From assembly GCF_003026395.1 (NCBI RefSeq), contig NZ_PYOO01000001.1, positions 620,001-684,000 on the forward strand: a stretch of 64,000 bases of DNA, written 5' to 3'. The DNA comes from Photobacterium iliopiscarium. GTDB lineage: Bacteria; Pseudomonadota; Gammaproteobacteria; Enterobacterales; Vibrionaceae. Every line of letters starts with the position of its first letter. Positions within the stretch are counted from its first letter, which is position 1. A program made the position numbers and the translations under genes. The notes below the pieces were generated by a model. That model was not told the DNA's origin. It made no database searches and was given only the letters and a program-made list of their open reading frames with translations. Positions 27,619 through 37,463 of this stretch are shown one piece after another.

Positions 27619-29097
27619 ATGGAAATTCAAGCATTTGGTACAATAAATTACATTGTACTGTTCGCATATTTAATTGGTGTCATGTTAGTTGGTGTCTATT
27701 TTGCTCGTCGTCAGAAGACTGCGGATGATTATTTTAAAGCGGGTGGCCGTATACCGGGTTGGGCGGCGGGTATTAGTGTGTTTGCGACCACATTAAGTTC
27801 GATCACTTTTATGTCTATTCCGGCAAAGGCTTACACGTCTGATTGGACGTTCCTTGTTGGGCAATATTTAGCGATTCTTATTTTGCCTTTAGTGTTCTAT
27901 TTCTATATTCCTTTTTTTAGAAAGCTTAATTTAACCTCAGTATATGAATATTTAGAGCGTCGTTTTGATATTAAAATGCGTTTATTTGCCAGTATATCCT
28001 TTATGCTATTTCATATCGGACGTATTGCGATTATTACTTATTTAACCGCGCTTGCATTAATGCCATTTGTGAATATTGACCCATTAACCATTGTCTTTTT
28101 AATTGGTGTGTTATGTATTGTATATACTTTTCTTGGTGGTATTGAAGGGGTTATTTGGACGGACGTTATTCAAGGTATTATGTTGTCAGTTGCTGCGGTA
28201 TTGATCTTTATCACTATTTGTTTTCAAGTTGACGGTGGTGTAACTGAAGTGTTCCGTTTAAGTGCTGAACAAGATAAATACTTTCCAAGCTCAAGTTTTG
28301 AATGGAGTTGGACCAATAGTACTTTACCGGTATTAATTATTGGTTTCTTATTTGCTAATTTACAGCAATTTACTGCCAGCCAAGATGTCGTACAGCGTTA
28401 TATCGTAACGGACTCTATTGAAGAAACGAAAAAAACCTTGATCACTAATGCTAAATTAGTCGCTTGTGTGCCAGTGTTCTTCTTTGCTATCGGTTCGGCG
28501 TTATATGCTTTTTATAGTCAAAATACACAATTGTTACCTGAGAATTTTAATACGGGCGGTATTCTGCCTTTCTACGTTATTTCTCAAATGCCTGCTGGGA
28601 TTGCAGGATTAATTATTGCCGCTATATTTGCTGCTTCACAATCTAGTATTTCAAGTAGCTTAAATAGTATTTCTGCTTGTTTCACCATAGATATCTATAA
28701 TCGTTTTGGTAAAGAAAAGGATATACAGCAAAGTTTTAATACCGCACGAATTGTAACGGTTATTGCTGGTGTCTTAGGTGTTGCGGCTTCTGTTTATTTA
28801 ATTAAAAGTAATGAAAGCCAAATATGGGATGCATTTAATAGTTTATTAGGGCTAATGGGTGGCCCAATGACTGGTTTATTTATGCTGGGTATCTTTGTTC
28901 GTCGAGCCAATGCAAATAGTGCTTTATGTGGGGTTATTGCAGCAGTGATTGCTGTGTTGATTGTACGTGGCTTTACTGACCTGAATTTCTTCTTCTACGG
29001 TGTTATTGGTACGTTAATGGTTGTGGTCGTCGGTTTTATTACTGCACCATTATTTAAAAATAAATCAGCTGAAGAATTAGCGTTAGTTACTGAATAA
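27619..29097 (+). CDS. siaT: Sodium/sialic acid symporter (SSS family)
   Basis: A 492-residue sodium:solute symporter with about 13 hydrophobic helices. DDYFKAGGRIPGWAAGISVFATTLSSITF is the SSS start, and TAFFASQSSIS-like sequence (AAIFAASQSSISSSLNS) forms the second sodium site region. Its place after nanEK makes it the likely sialic-acid transporter, like SiaT of Proteus. I prefer ATG 27619, which has GAGG seven bases before it, over ATG 27604, which has none. No TRAP transporter genes (siaPQM) are seen in the window. Confidence 0.88.
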   Translation: MEIQAFGTINYIVLFAYLIGVMLVGVYFARRQKTADDYFKAGGRIPGWAAGISVFATTLSSITFMSIPAKAYTSDWTFLVGQYLAILILPLVFYFYIPFFRKLNLTSVYEYLERRFDIKMRLFASISFMLFHIGRIAIITYLTALALMPFVNIDPLTIVFLIGVLCIVYTFLGGIEGVIWTDVIQGIMLSVAAVLIFITICFQVDGGVTEVFRLSAEQDKYFPSSSFEWSWTNSTLPVLIIGFLFANLQQFTASQDVVQRYIVTDSIEETKKTLITNAKLVACVPVFFFAIGSALYAFYSQNTQLLPENFNTGGILPFYVISQMPAGIAGLIIAAIFAASQSSISSSLNSISACFTIDIYNRFGKEKDIQQSFNTARIVTVIAGVLGVAASVYLIKSNESQIWDAFNSLLGLMGGPMTGLFMLGIFVRRANANSALCGVIAAVIAVLIVRGFTDLNFFFYGVIGTLMVVVVGFITAPLFKNKSAEELALVTE

Positions 29098-29174
29098 TAT
29101 TAATTCGGTTAAAAATAAACTTAAAATAAAGCGGGGAAGATGGATGCTTTTCCGCTTTTCAAAAGGATAAAAAA

Positions 29175-29639
29175 ATGATTTTTGGTGAAATTAAACAACC
29201 GTTACATGCATTACCCGCCGCTTTTCAACAAGCGATAAATTTCATAAACACCCAAGATCTAGCACTGTTAGAGAATGGTCGCTATGAGATAGATGGTGAT
29301 CGTATTTTTGCTAATGTAATGAGTTTTGAAACCCAAGCAGCAGAACATAAACAAGGTGAAGTACATCAACAATATATTGATTTTCAGTATTTAATCAGCG
29401 GAGAAGAGCGGATAGATGTTTCACTTAATTTAACTGACTGTATTCCTGCAACTGATTATGATCATGACAATGATTTTGCGTTAGTTGAAACCATGCCTAA
29501 CACCAGTTCTTTATTATTAAAGCCGGGTATGTTTTTAGTTATTTTTCCGCAGCAACCGCATAAACCAGGGTGTGTTATTACAACCCCGATGATGATTAAA
29601 AAAGTGGTGATTAAAATTCATCAACAATGTTTGGTGTGA
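29175..29639 (+). CDS. nanQ: YhcH/YjgK/YiaL family protein, NanQ-like sialic-acid anomerase
   Basis: A 154-residue beta-sandwich protein of the YhcH family (DUF386). E. coli NanQ (YhcH) in this family speeds conversion of sialic-acid anomers. Conserved segments here are HKQGEVHQQYIDFQYLISGEERID and LKPGMFLVIFPQQPHKPG. It is preceded by AAAGGA. Its place between siaT and nanM supports the sialic-acid role. Confidence 0.85.
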   Translation: MIFGEIKQPLHALPAAFQQAINFINTQDLALLENGRYEIDGDRIFANVMSFETQAAEHKQGEVHQQYIDFQYLISGEERIDVSLNLTDCIPATDYDHDNDFALVETMPNTSSLLLKPGMFLVIFPQQPHKPGCVITTPMMIKKVVIKIHQQCLV

Positions 29640-29672
29640 TTGTAATGATGATTAGCATTGATTGGAGATGGT

Positions 29673-30830
29673 ATGAAAAAGTCATGTACTCGATTCGCAA
29701 TGGTGTGTGCTTTCCTTTCTTTATCGACTAGCGTTACGGCACAACAATTGTGGCCTGATTTACCACAACCCATTAAAAATGGTATCAGTGCGCAAGCTGA
29801 TAATATTGTTTATGTTGGTTTAGGTGCGGCGGGCCAGTCGTTTTATGCGATGAATACGGCAAGTAGTCACCCTCAGTGGCAAAAGCTAGCGGATTTTATT
29901 GGCCCAACTACAGATCAAGCAACGGCGGCGGCAATTAACGGAAAGATCTATATTTTTTCTGGATCAGGCAAAGCTACCGTAACCGATAAATCCCCCATTA
30001 TTTTTGATAGCGTCTATGTTTACGATATTAATAATAATACGTGGAGTAAACAAAACACCCGTACTCCAGTTGGGTTATTAGGGGCGGCGGCTTATCCTCT
30101 TAATCAAACCGAGATTGCTATTTTTGGTGGTTATAATAAGCCGCAGTTTGATCAATATTTGAGTGCTATTACAACCATAGATAAACAAGCCGATCCAAAA
30201 AAATGGCAACAAACCGTTACTGATTTTATGGAACGTGCACCTGAATCTTATCATTGGAATCAAGCTATTCAGATTTACCATACCGATAGCAATAGTTGGT
30301 CGACAAAAGGCACCAGCCCTTATTTAGCAAATTGTGGAGCGGCATTGGTTGGGGATAAAGATCGTATTACGCTAATCAGTGGTGAGATTAAACCCGGCTT
30401 ACGCACCCCAATAGTTAAAACAGTGACCATTAAAGGGGATGACGTTAATTGGCAATCACTTGCACCTTTACCAGATGCTGCTAATGGCCAATTACAAGAA
30501 GGTGTTGCTGGCGCTTATGCAGGGACAAATCAAGGTTCATTGATTGTCGCTGGTGGTGCGAATTTTGTTGGTGCAAGGGCAAAAGCCGAGCAAGGTCATT
30601 GGTTTGCCCATGATGGTTTACGTAAACATTGGAGTGACGATATTTATACTTACCATGGTGATAAATGGGTGTTAGCGTCTACAAAATTACCGCAAGGGTT
30701 AGCCTATGGCGCGTCTTTTTCTACGCCAGCAGGGGTATTAATGGTCGGGGGAGAAAATGCTAAGGGCCAACCACAAGCGAAAGTGTATCTGTTACGTTAT
30801 GAGCAATCGGATGTGCGTATTATCGATTGA
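29673..30830 (+). CDS. nanM: N-acetylneuraminate epimerase (mutarotase), Kelch type
   Basis: A 385-residue periplasmic protein that converts alpha-sialic acid to the beta form used by transporters. A signal peptide (residues 1-24, ending SVTAQ) is followed by Kelch repeats: GLGAAGQSFYAMN, AINGKIYIFSGSG, VYVYDINNNTWSK, IAIFGGYN, ESYHWNQAIQIYHTDSNSW and GVLMVGGE. ATG 29673 has GGAG upstream; an earlier ATG 15 bases back belongs to the ribosome-site region. It is the last sialic-acid gene here. Confidence 0.93.
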   Translation: MKKSCTRFAMVCAFLSLSTSVTAQQLWPDLPQPIKNGISAQADNIVYVGLGAAGQSFYAMNTASSHPQWQKLADFIGPTTDQATAAAINGKIYIFSGSGKATVTDKSPIIFDSVYVYDINNNTWSKQNTRTPVGLLGAAAYPLNQTEIAIFGGYNKPQFDQYLSAITTIDKQADPKKWQQTVTDFMERAPESYHWNQAIQIYHTDSNSWSTKGTSPYLANCGAALVGDKDRITLISGEIKPGLRTPIVKTVTIKGDDVNWQSLAPLPDAANGQLQEGVAGAYAGTNQGSLIVAGGANFVGARAKAEQGHWFAHDGLRKHWSDDIYTYHGDKWVLASTKLPQGLAYGASFSTPAGVLMVGGENAKGQPQAKVYLLRYEQSDVRIID

Positions 30831-30846
30831 TCTGGTTATAACCGTC

Positions 30847-30881
30847 ACCTCAAGCTACTGTTTTATAAAGTAGCTTGAGGT
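30847..30881 (+). terminator. Long perfect stem after nanM
   Basis: ACCTCAAGCTACT (30847-30859) and AGTAGCTTGAGGT (30869-30881) form a perfect 13-bp stem with a 9-nt loop. It lacks a U run, so it may end transcription with Rho or protect the mRNA 3' end. Confidence 0.55.
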
Positions 30882-30987
30882 ACAAAATAAGACGTGATCG
30901 TACTCGCTGAATTAAACGTCAATAATTGCCACCAAGTGCATATGTTCATACACTGTTACTATTGCTTTATTGATGATGGAGAATGGC

Positions 30988-31629
30988 ATGTCTACCCCAA
31001 TCCCTTGCAATATGATCAGTGGTGTTATTTTTGATTTAGATAACACTCTGGTAAGTTCAGCATTAGATTTTGATTGGTTACGCCAACAATTAAGCTGTGC
31101 CGCAAATATCGATTTGTTGCAATATATTGCTGATATTCCCGATGTAACTCACCGTAAACAGCTTGAAGAGAAAGTGATTGAGCATGAGTTAGCGGATGCG
31201 CGTCAATCAACGATTATGCCCGAATGTGAAAATTTACTGTCATATCTACGCCAACAAAAAATCCCTACTGCTGTTGTAACACGTAATTGCGCTCAAGCGG
31301 CAAAGCTGAAGATTGATCACCATCAATTACAATTTGATCGCATTGTTTCACGTGAAGAATTTCCGCCTAAACCTGCTCCTGATGCGCTACTTGATATTGC
31401 TAAACAATGGCAATTAGTACCGCAAAATATACTCTATGTTGGTGATTATATTTATGATTTACAAGCGGCTTTTCGCGCGAATATGCCATCATGTTTAGTG
31501 ACCAATGGTGACGATGTCCGTTTTACTAACCAAGCATCAATAGTGGTTCAACAACTCGATGGCTTGACGGATATTCTACGTGAGCAAACATGTATGTTAC
31601 AGCGAGAGCATGATAGTGTGGAAGTCTAG
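30988..31629 (+). CDS. HAD-family hydrolase
   Basis: A 213-residue phosphatase-like protein of the HAD superfamily. Motif I is FDLDNTL, motif II is VVTRN (Thr in place of Ser), the lysine lies in FPPKPAPD and motif IV is YVGDYIYD. A helical cap sits between motifs I and II. The ATG at 30988 has GGAG seven bases upstream. The substrate is unknown. It follows the nan genes but is separated by a stem and 157 bp, so a sialic-acid role is not supported. Confidence 0.87.
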   Translation: MSTPIPCNMISGVIFDLDNTLVSSALDFDWLRQQLSCAANIDLLQYIADIPDVTHRKQLEEKVIEHELADARQSTIMPECENLLSYLRQQKIPTAVVTRNCAQAAKLKIDHHQLQFDRIVSREEFPPKPAPDALLDIAKQWQLVPQNILYVGDYIYDLQAAFRANMPSCLVTNGDDVRFTNQASIVVQQLDGLTDILREQTCMLQREHDSVEV

Positions 31630-31650
31630 TCTTCAGTTAGGTAATTAATT

Positions 31651-31869
31651 ATGGCTAATCCAGTAAACTCAAAAGCGTTACTTCATAGTAAATGGACGAA
31701 AGTGGTTGTGGATCACAAAGAAAAACATTTTGAGATAGTCACCGTATTATTTAATGATAATCAGCAAATTGAAAAATGTGTTATTCAAGCCGTAATGACA
31801 AATAAACTGTATGACATTGATTGGCATGATTTAAAAAATGACCAAGTATGGATCATTGGTTGGAATTAA
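31651..31869 (+). CDS. TIGR02450-type small tryptophan-rich protein
   Basis: A 72-residue protein of the small Trp-containing TIGR02450 (DUF2389) family, common in marine gamma-proteobacteria and cyanobacteria, of unknown function. NPVNSKALLHSKWTKV, HFEIV and WHDLKNDQVWIIGW are conserved. It follows the HAD gene by 21 bp and its stop codon overlaps the convergent ogt stop. Confidence 0.82.
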   Translation: MANPVNSKALLHSKWTKVVVDHKEKHFEIVTVLFNDNQQIEKCVIQAVMTNKLYDIDWHDLKNDQVWIIGWN

Positions 31870-32342
31870 GCATGCTCTTGTTCTAATGCGAGCAGGGTTT
31901 GTTTTTTATCTAGCCCGCCTGCGTAACCGGTTAATTTGCCATTTTTACCAATAACTCGGTGGCATGGAATGACGATTGATAACGGATTTTTACTGTTTGC
32001 CATTCCAACCGCTTGGCAGGCTTTAATATTACCAATTGATATAGCGAGTTGTTGATAACTCCAACATACACCATATGGGATTGTGCTTAACGATTGCCAT
32101 ACACGTTGCTGAAAATCAGTACCTTTAGGTGCTAATGGCAAATCAAATTGTTGGCGAGTCCCTGCAAAATATTGTTGTAATTGCCGTTCACACTCAATCA
32201 ATAATGGGTGTTGTGGCATAGCGGTTGCTGTTTCAGGTTGCGGTGTTTGATGTTGATAAAGAATGGCTGTTAATGCCTCGTCAGAAGCATATAAGGTTAA
32301 ACTCCCTAAAGGGGTTTCTATAGTGTGGTAGTAATTAGACAT
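31866..32342 (-). CDS. ogt: Methylated-DNA-protein-cysteine methyltransferase
   Basis: A 158-residue DNA repair protein that removes the methyl group from O6-methylguanine onto its own cysteine. PCHRVIG holds the acceptor Cys127, preceded by ACQAVGMANSKNP and followed by YAGGLDKK. It has the single-domain Ogt/MGMT form, without the Ada regulatory domain. Its stop overlaps that of the preceding plus-strand gene by four bases. Confidence 0.94.
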   Translation of the reverse strand: MSNYYHTIETPLGSLTLYASDEALTAILYQHQTPQPETATAMPQHPLLIECERQLQQYFAGTRQQFDLPLAPKGTDFQQRVWQSLSTIPYGVCWSYQQLAISIGNIKACQAVGMANSKNPLSIVIPCHRVIGKNGKLTGYAGGLDKKQTLLALEQEHA

Positions 32343-32409
32343 GATAAAAACCTGCGCGCTACACTTGAAATAATCAGTATAGCGCGTTTAATGGTGGCTA
32401 AAAAAGCGT

Positions 32410-33330
32410 TTAATGATTGTTTTTTAAATACTCAAGTGCACCTATAATTGCCGCAACTTGCGCCATATTACACTCTTGATCCGTAACGCGTGGACTGTCT
32501 GGATAAACTTCAGTCGTTGAAGTATACAAAGCGTCAGTTACGCTAGCACATAATCCTAATGCTTTTAGTGGATAATTAATCACGCCTTCTTGGGTAATCG
32601 GCTCGCCAATAATGTTGCCGTCACTATCAGCAGGTGCAATATGAGTAACATGGCGCACTGAATCAATAATGGCTTTTTGGAAATCATGTTGTGGATTTTC
32701 AGTATCACCAACACCATAAAAACCGTCAGGCACGACATCTGCAATATATTCTTTACCATCACGTGCCGCAAGGGCGGGTCTAAATTCACTTTCATCACTA
32801 TCTGTGGTTTCGTGTAAATCAAGATGAGCGAGAAAATGTATTTGCTGAGCTTGGACTAATTTCATCAATGCCGCAGATTCTTCTGCTGGACTATTAGCAT
32901 AAAATGAACGGTTAGGATCAACCGCATTAGGGTTCCAGCGATTAATTGTTTCATATCCCCACGGGCTAACACAAGGCACCACCAGAATATTAAAATCACG
33001 GCTATATTGCTGTGCTTTTTGTGACAAGAAAGCTAATGCACCATGAACACCACTGGTTTCATAACCATGAATACCGCCAGTAATTAATACAGTAGGTTTA
33101 GTGTTGTCCCAATCACGCGTTTTAATCGCAAATAAAGGGTACTTTTCTGGTGAATAAGAGAGTGCACCGTACTGTTCAATATCGAAGTTATCACTCAAAG
33201 CATGAATGTGGGAAACAACTTGCTCAAGATAACTACGTTTGATGGTCGTTTGTGCTAACCAAGCGGCTTTTTCTGTGGCCCCCCACTTTATACCAGCAGT
33301 ACCAATTGCGTATCCAAATGAATTATCCAT
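32410..33330 (-). CDS. M14-family zinc metallocarboxypeptidase-like protein
   Basis: A 306-residue cytoplasmic M14 peptidase with GGIHGYETSG (zinc His and Glu), NAVDPNRSF (substrate Arg) and HLDLHETTD (third zinc ligand). There is no signal peptide, so the substrate is a cytosolic peptide or modified amino acid. It lies 67 bp upstream of ogt on the same strand. The exact function is not known. Confidence 0.87.
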   Translation of the reverse strand: MDNSFGYAIGTAGIKWGATEKAAWLAQTTIKRSYLEQVVSHIHALSDNFDIEQYGALSYSPEKYPLFAIKTRDWDNTKPTVLITGGIHGYETSGVHGALAFLSQKAQQYSRDFNILVVPCVSPWGYETINRWNPNAVDPNRSFYANSPAEESAALMKLVQAQQIHFLAHLDLHETTDSDESEFRPALAARDGKEYIADVVPDGFYGVGDTENPQHDFQKAIIDSVRHVTHIAPADSDGNIIGEPITQEGVINYPLKALGLCASVTDALYTSTTEVYPDSPRVTDQECNMAQVAAIIGALEYLKNNH

Positions 33331-33583
33331 TGCTTTACCTATGTCATTATTATTGAGGTATCTATTTTTAGAGGGTAAACAGCTGATTATATTTAAGCAA
33401 ATTTTATCTAATTATCGTCTCAAAAAAATAGAAATACTTATAATTATACTGAAATAAAAGCGTCGTTATTAAGCAGAAGACAGTAATGTTAGGTTGCATT
33501 AATCTGCTGCTACACTCTATTGTCATACAAATGAGAAGGCCTATAGTAATGACGTTCAAAACATAATTACTAAGGAAAAGACG

Positions 33584-34120
33584 ATGAGTACTACAATATT
33601 GAATGAAGTTCAGATTGAAGACGCAAAACAACATCTTACTCGTCCTCTAGCCACACCTACCGATTTATGTGTAGACGCGACTAAAGAGATCAGTGGTGCG
33701 TTAACTGCAATTTTAGCTGATGTATTTGCGATTTATATGAAAACCAAAAACTTCCACTGGCATATGAGTGGTGCGCATTTCCGTGATTACCATTTAATGT
33801 TAGATGAGCAGAGTGCACAGTTATTTGCAATGACGGATGATATCGCTGAACGTGCACGTAAAATTGGTGGTCGTACTATACGTTCAATTGGTGAAATTTC
33901 TCGTATGCAGCGTATTTTAGATAATGACGCTGATTATGTTGAGCCTGCCGATATGCTGGCTGAATTGTGTGAAGATAATAAACAATTAGCAGCAGAGCTT
34001 CGCGCAGCACATATTTTATGTGACGAGCGTAATGATTTTTCTTCAGTGAGTATGATTGATAATTGGATTGATGAAACAGAACGTCGTGTTTGGTTTCTTT
34101 ATGAATCATACCGTCATTGA
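33584..34120 (+). CDS. dps: Dps ferritin-like DNA-protection protein
   Basis: A 178-residue Dps-family protein that stores iron and shields DNA in stationary phase or oxidative stress. The ferroxidase residues lie in NFHWHMSGAHFRDYHLMLDEQ, with DDIAERARKIGG and CDERNDFSS further on. The N-terminal extension of about 25 residues is longer than the shortest family members and could contact DNA. It has its own terminator. Confidence 0.93.
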   Translation: MSTTILNEVQIEDAKQHLTRPLATPTDLCVDATKEISGALTAILADVFAIYMKTKNFHWHMSGAHFRDYHLMLDEQSAQLFAMTDDIAERARKIGGRTIRSIGEISRMQRILDNDADYVEPADMLAELCEDNKQLAAELRAAHILCDERNDFSSVSMIDNWIDETERRVWFLYESYRH

Positions 34121-34158
34121 TAGAGTAATATAATTTAATTATTGCGTTTATCTATAAT

Positions 34159-34192
34159 AAAAAAGGATAGGTTTTATAACTTATCCTTTTTT
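34159..34192 (+). terminator. Terminator after dps
   Basis: AAAAAAGGATA (34159-34169) pairs with TATCCTTTTTT (34182-34192). The next 400 bases, up to the molybdenum-enzyme gene, are A/T rich and hold no gene that I can see. Confidence 0.85.
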
Positions 34193-34619
34193 ATTATTTG
34201 TAATTTAGGCCTCACTTAAATAGCGTTAATGTATAAACTAAGTTGATAACTTATAAATCAATATTAATGAAATATTTACTATTTTTTGAATGGAGATCTC
34301 TTTGTTTTTGTGAATATAGTTTATTTATTGTGTGTTTAGTAAAAATAAGTATCAAATACAAACCTGATTGTTATTTTTATGTTCTCTTTTTCTAATTTAG
34401 ATAAGTATTCATATTTTTGTTTTTAATTGATTGTTGCGTATATGATGCAGAGGTATAAAATGCGCAAGATTAAGCATATCTATTGTGCATAAATAGTAAT
34501 TTTGAGTTGATATTCTTATTGTTGTTAATAGCCATAACTATTGTGTGGTATTTAATAAAATAGAATATTCATTTTGAAATATAATAAAAATTATAATGAG
34601 AATGTTGAAGGAGTTAATC

Positions 34620-37463
34620 ATGTCAATGGAACTTTCGCGAAGGAGTTTTATTAAACATGGTATCATCGCTGGTATCTGCGTTTATACTGTTCCCGCTTTA
34701 GCCCGATTTAATCTTAATTTAGATGGCAGTAATAGTTTAGTTGCTCCTGAATTAGCGGCATCTTGGCAATCTGATTTTAAAGTACGTTTTAGAAGTGATG
34801 CTATTGCTAAAGTCACGGGTGAAAAAGTGTATGGACGTGATTTGCGATCAACCGATATTGATGGTTGGCCAAGTGAGCAGTCATGGGCTTTTTATATTCG
34901 TGCCGATCGTGCTGATCGTATCTATCAAGGTGTTGATTTAAGTTTATTACCTGCAAATGCTCAGCCAAGTAATATTGTTACTGGATCAACATTAACCAAA
35001 GATAAGATTGAATTACCACAATTTTATGGCACTAATATGTTGGTTACTGAAGGTGCAATGCCTGACTATATTGGTCAAGCCGTCATGCTACTTATTTTTG
35101 ATGACTTTATCACTTATCATCGCGCTAAAGGTATATTGCAATTTAATAGTGAAATTATTAAATATGGTAAACAACAACCATTAGTTGCCGCAGAAAAAGA
35201 TCCGTGGGGCGTGTGGCGAATTACTCGTGAACAAGGTAATGCTGCGGGTGTCTTGCCTGATAAATACAGTCCATTAAAAAATGGGGTTAATTTCCCTAAC
35301 TATGTTGACCATAAACCATTTTGGCCTAAACCTAATTATTTAGGCTCAGCATTAGAGCAACAAATGGCGGTTGCTGATGATATTAAAGCAAGTTTAAAAG
35401 ATGATAATAATTTTGTTTTAGACCGTAATTATCAAACTCAATTTATTGATCCGATGTTCTTAGAGCCAGAATGTTTTAATGGTTGGTTTGATCCTAAAAC
35501 ACAGACCATGCATACCATTCCTTCTTCGCAATCTCCAGCTAACTTCTTTGGTTTTGCAACCAAGATGCTTAACAATGGGCCTTTAGCGGGTAACGTTAAA
35601 AACTTAGTCGTACATTCACCTTTTATTGGTGGTGGCTTTGGCGGTAAAGATCACTCTATATTGCCTTTCTATGGTCTATTAGCGGCGATGTACAGTAAAC
35701 ATCCTGTGCGTATGGCAAACGATCGCTTTCAACAATTTCAATCTGGTCTAAAACGCCATCCTTTTAAGATGCACAATCAATTAGCGATTGATAAAACTAC
35801 CGGTAAATTCCAAGGAATTGTGAGTTACATGGATCTTGATGGTGGTGGTCGTGAAAACTTCAGCTCTGTTGTTGCTGAAGTCGGCGCGAGTGCATTGCAG
35901 TCAATTTATTATTTCCCTAAAAATGATATTACCGCTGTTGCCAATGTGTCTGAAAACCCAGCGTCAGGTTCTATGCGTGGCTTTGGTACGTTACAGACAA
36001 TGTCAGCCATGGAAATGATGGTCAATGAAGCGGCACAACTGCTCAATATTGATCCGATTGATTTAAGACTTCGTAATACAATTAAAACGGGTCAACTGAA
36101 TACTCAAGGTGCAGTGCCAACCAGTACTGAACATTATGTTGAGATATTAAAGCAAGCTCAACAACATGAAATGTGGACCCAACGCGAGCAGCGTCGTAAA
36201 GCGTATGAAGCTAAGCATCCTAATAAACGCTTCGGTACTGGCTTTGCGATTTGTACTAAAGACTATGGTGCGGGTGATGATGCGCCTTCGACCTATATTG
36301 AAATGGATAAGACCGGTCGCCTAGTGATGGGGATCTCTTCTGTGGAGATCGGTACTGGTGTACAAACATCACAAGCTGCTGTTTTGGCAGATTATTTTGG
36401 TCGTCCTGCTGATGCTGTCAATCTTGCTGAAGTGCATGGTTGGGATCCGCTTCAAATGATCAATACTCAATCACCGTTTACGATGAGCCAAGCTTACCAA
36501 GATAAAATGCAACAAAATCCACGTTGGACACCGACAATTCCTTATGCGTCATCTGCATCGACATCGGCTTATTTCCAATCTAAAGCAACAGAAAATGCCG
36601 CTAAAGTTATTTTTGAATATGGCTTATGGCCTGCGGCAAAAGCTATTTGGAGTAAGTTGTACTACAGCGGTGATTTGGCTGCGATGGATTTTGGTGCAAT
36701 GGAAGATGCTGTTTGGGTTGATGGTAAGTTAAGTGCTAAAGGCATGGAGCCATTACCCCTTGATATGCTAGCACAACATGTTCATCAACAAGGTTTAGTA
36801 ACGGGCGCAATGGTACATACATTTAACCGTTGGGGTTGGGTTGATGCTGATTTCACTGTTGAAGGGCAGACTCAAACTTATCAATTAGATGCAATGGCCG
36901 TGAAATATGGTCATGGTGCTAATGCGAATAAGAAAAAACTAATGGCCAGTAATGGTTGGCATTTATTGGATCGTCGCAATGTTAAATACCCAGCGACGGT
37001 TCTAAATAATGCGATGGTAGTGTATTACGCTCCTTGTGCCGTATTAGTTGAATTAGCCGTTGAAAAGGGCTCTGGTAAGGTTGAAATTGTGGCAACCCAA
37101 ACTTGGCTTGATGCGGGTAAAGTGATCGTCAAAGAACTGGTTGAAGGTCAAATTGAAGGTGGTTTAGTAATGGGTATTGGGCATGTGTTGCACGAATATT
37201 TACCACCAGGTGAAGAAGGTCCGGGTAATGGTACTTGGAATCTTAATCGCTATCAGGTGCCATTAGCTACTGATGTGGGTGTATGGCAAATGAATCATAC
37301 TATTTTGCCGCCATTTAATAATTCTGACCAACGTAAAGGTATCGCTGAAGTGGTGATGATCCCAATTGTCGCGGCTGTTACTGAAGCTCTTTACCAAATT
37401 ACCAATAAACGTTTTTACCACTTACCTGTAACGGCTAATGATATTAAGGAAGTACTTGCATGA
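34620..37463 (+). CDS. Molybdenum hydroxylase large subunit, Tat-exported
   Basis: A 947-residue subunit of the xanthine dehydrogenase/aldehyde oxidase family that binds the molybdenum cofactor and oxidises an aldehyde or heterocycle. The N-terminus is a Tat signal (SRRSFIK at residues 6-12). Cofactor segments include GGGFGGKDHSILP and SGSMRGFGTLQ; the catalytic Glu is near residue 910 in KGIAEVVMIP, where most relatives have GEPP. The length exceeds the usual 750-800. ATG 34620 has AAGGAG upstream and I prefer it to a start 24 bases earlier. It overlaps the 2Fe-2S gene by four bases. The substrate is unknown. Confidence 0.9.
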   Translation: MSMELSRRSFIKHGIIAGICVYTVPALARFNLNLDGSNSLVAPELAASWQSDFKVRFRSDAIAKVTGEKVYGRDLRSTDIDGWPSEQSWAFYIRADRADRIYQGVDLSLLPANAQPSNIVTGSTLTKDKIELPQFYGTNMLVTEGAMPDYIGQAVMLLIFDDFITYHRAKGILQFNSEIIKYGKQQPLVAAEKDPWGVWRITREQGNAAGVLPDKYSPLKNGVNFPNYVDHKPFWPKPNYLGSALEQQMAVADDIKASLKDDNNFVLDRNYQTQFIDPMFLEPECFNGWFDPKTQTMHTIPSSQSPANFFGFATKMLNNGPLAGNVKNLVVHSPFIGGGFGGKDHSILPFYGLLAAMYSKHPVRMANDRFQQFQSGLKRHPFKMHNQLAIDKTTGKFQGIVSYMDLDGGGRENFSSVVAEVGASALQSIYYFPKNDITAVANVSENPASGSMRGFGTLQTMSAMEMMVNEAAQLLNIDPIDLRLRNTIKTGQLNTQGAVPTSTEHYVEILKQAQQHEMWTQREQRRKAYEAKHPNKRFGTGFAICTKDYGAGDDAPSTYIEMDKTGRLVMGISSVEIGTGVQTSQAAVLADYFGRPADAVNLAEVHGWDPLQMINTQSPFTMSQAYQDKMQQNPRWTPTIPYASSASTSAYFQSKATENAAKVIFEYGLWPAAKAIWSKLYYSGDLAAMDFGAMEDAVWVDGKLSAKGMEPLPLDMLAQHVHQQGLVTGAMVHTFNRWGWVDADFTVEGQTQTYQLDAMAVKYGHGANANKKKLMASNGWHLLDRRNVKYPATVLNNAMVVYYAPCAVLVELAVEKGSGKVEIVATQTWLDAGKVIVKELVEGQIEGGLVMGIGHVLHEYLPPGEEGPGNGTWNLNRYQVPLATDVGVWQMNHTILPPFNNSDQRKGIAEVVMIPIVAAVTEALYQITNKRFYHLPVTANDIKEVLA

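Noticed and set aside
34121-34619. A/T-rich gap of 500 bases before the molybdenum enzyme
   Set aside because: I looked for a small gene or RNA but saw only the dps terminator and A/T-rich sequence.
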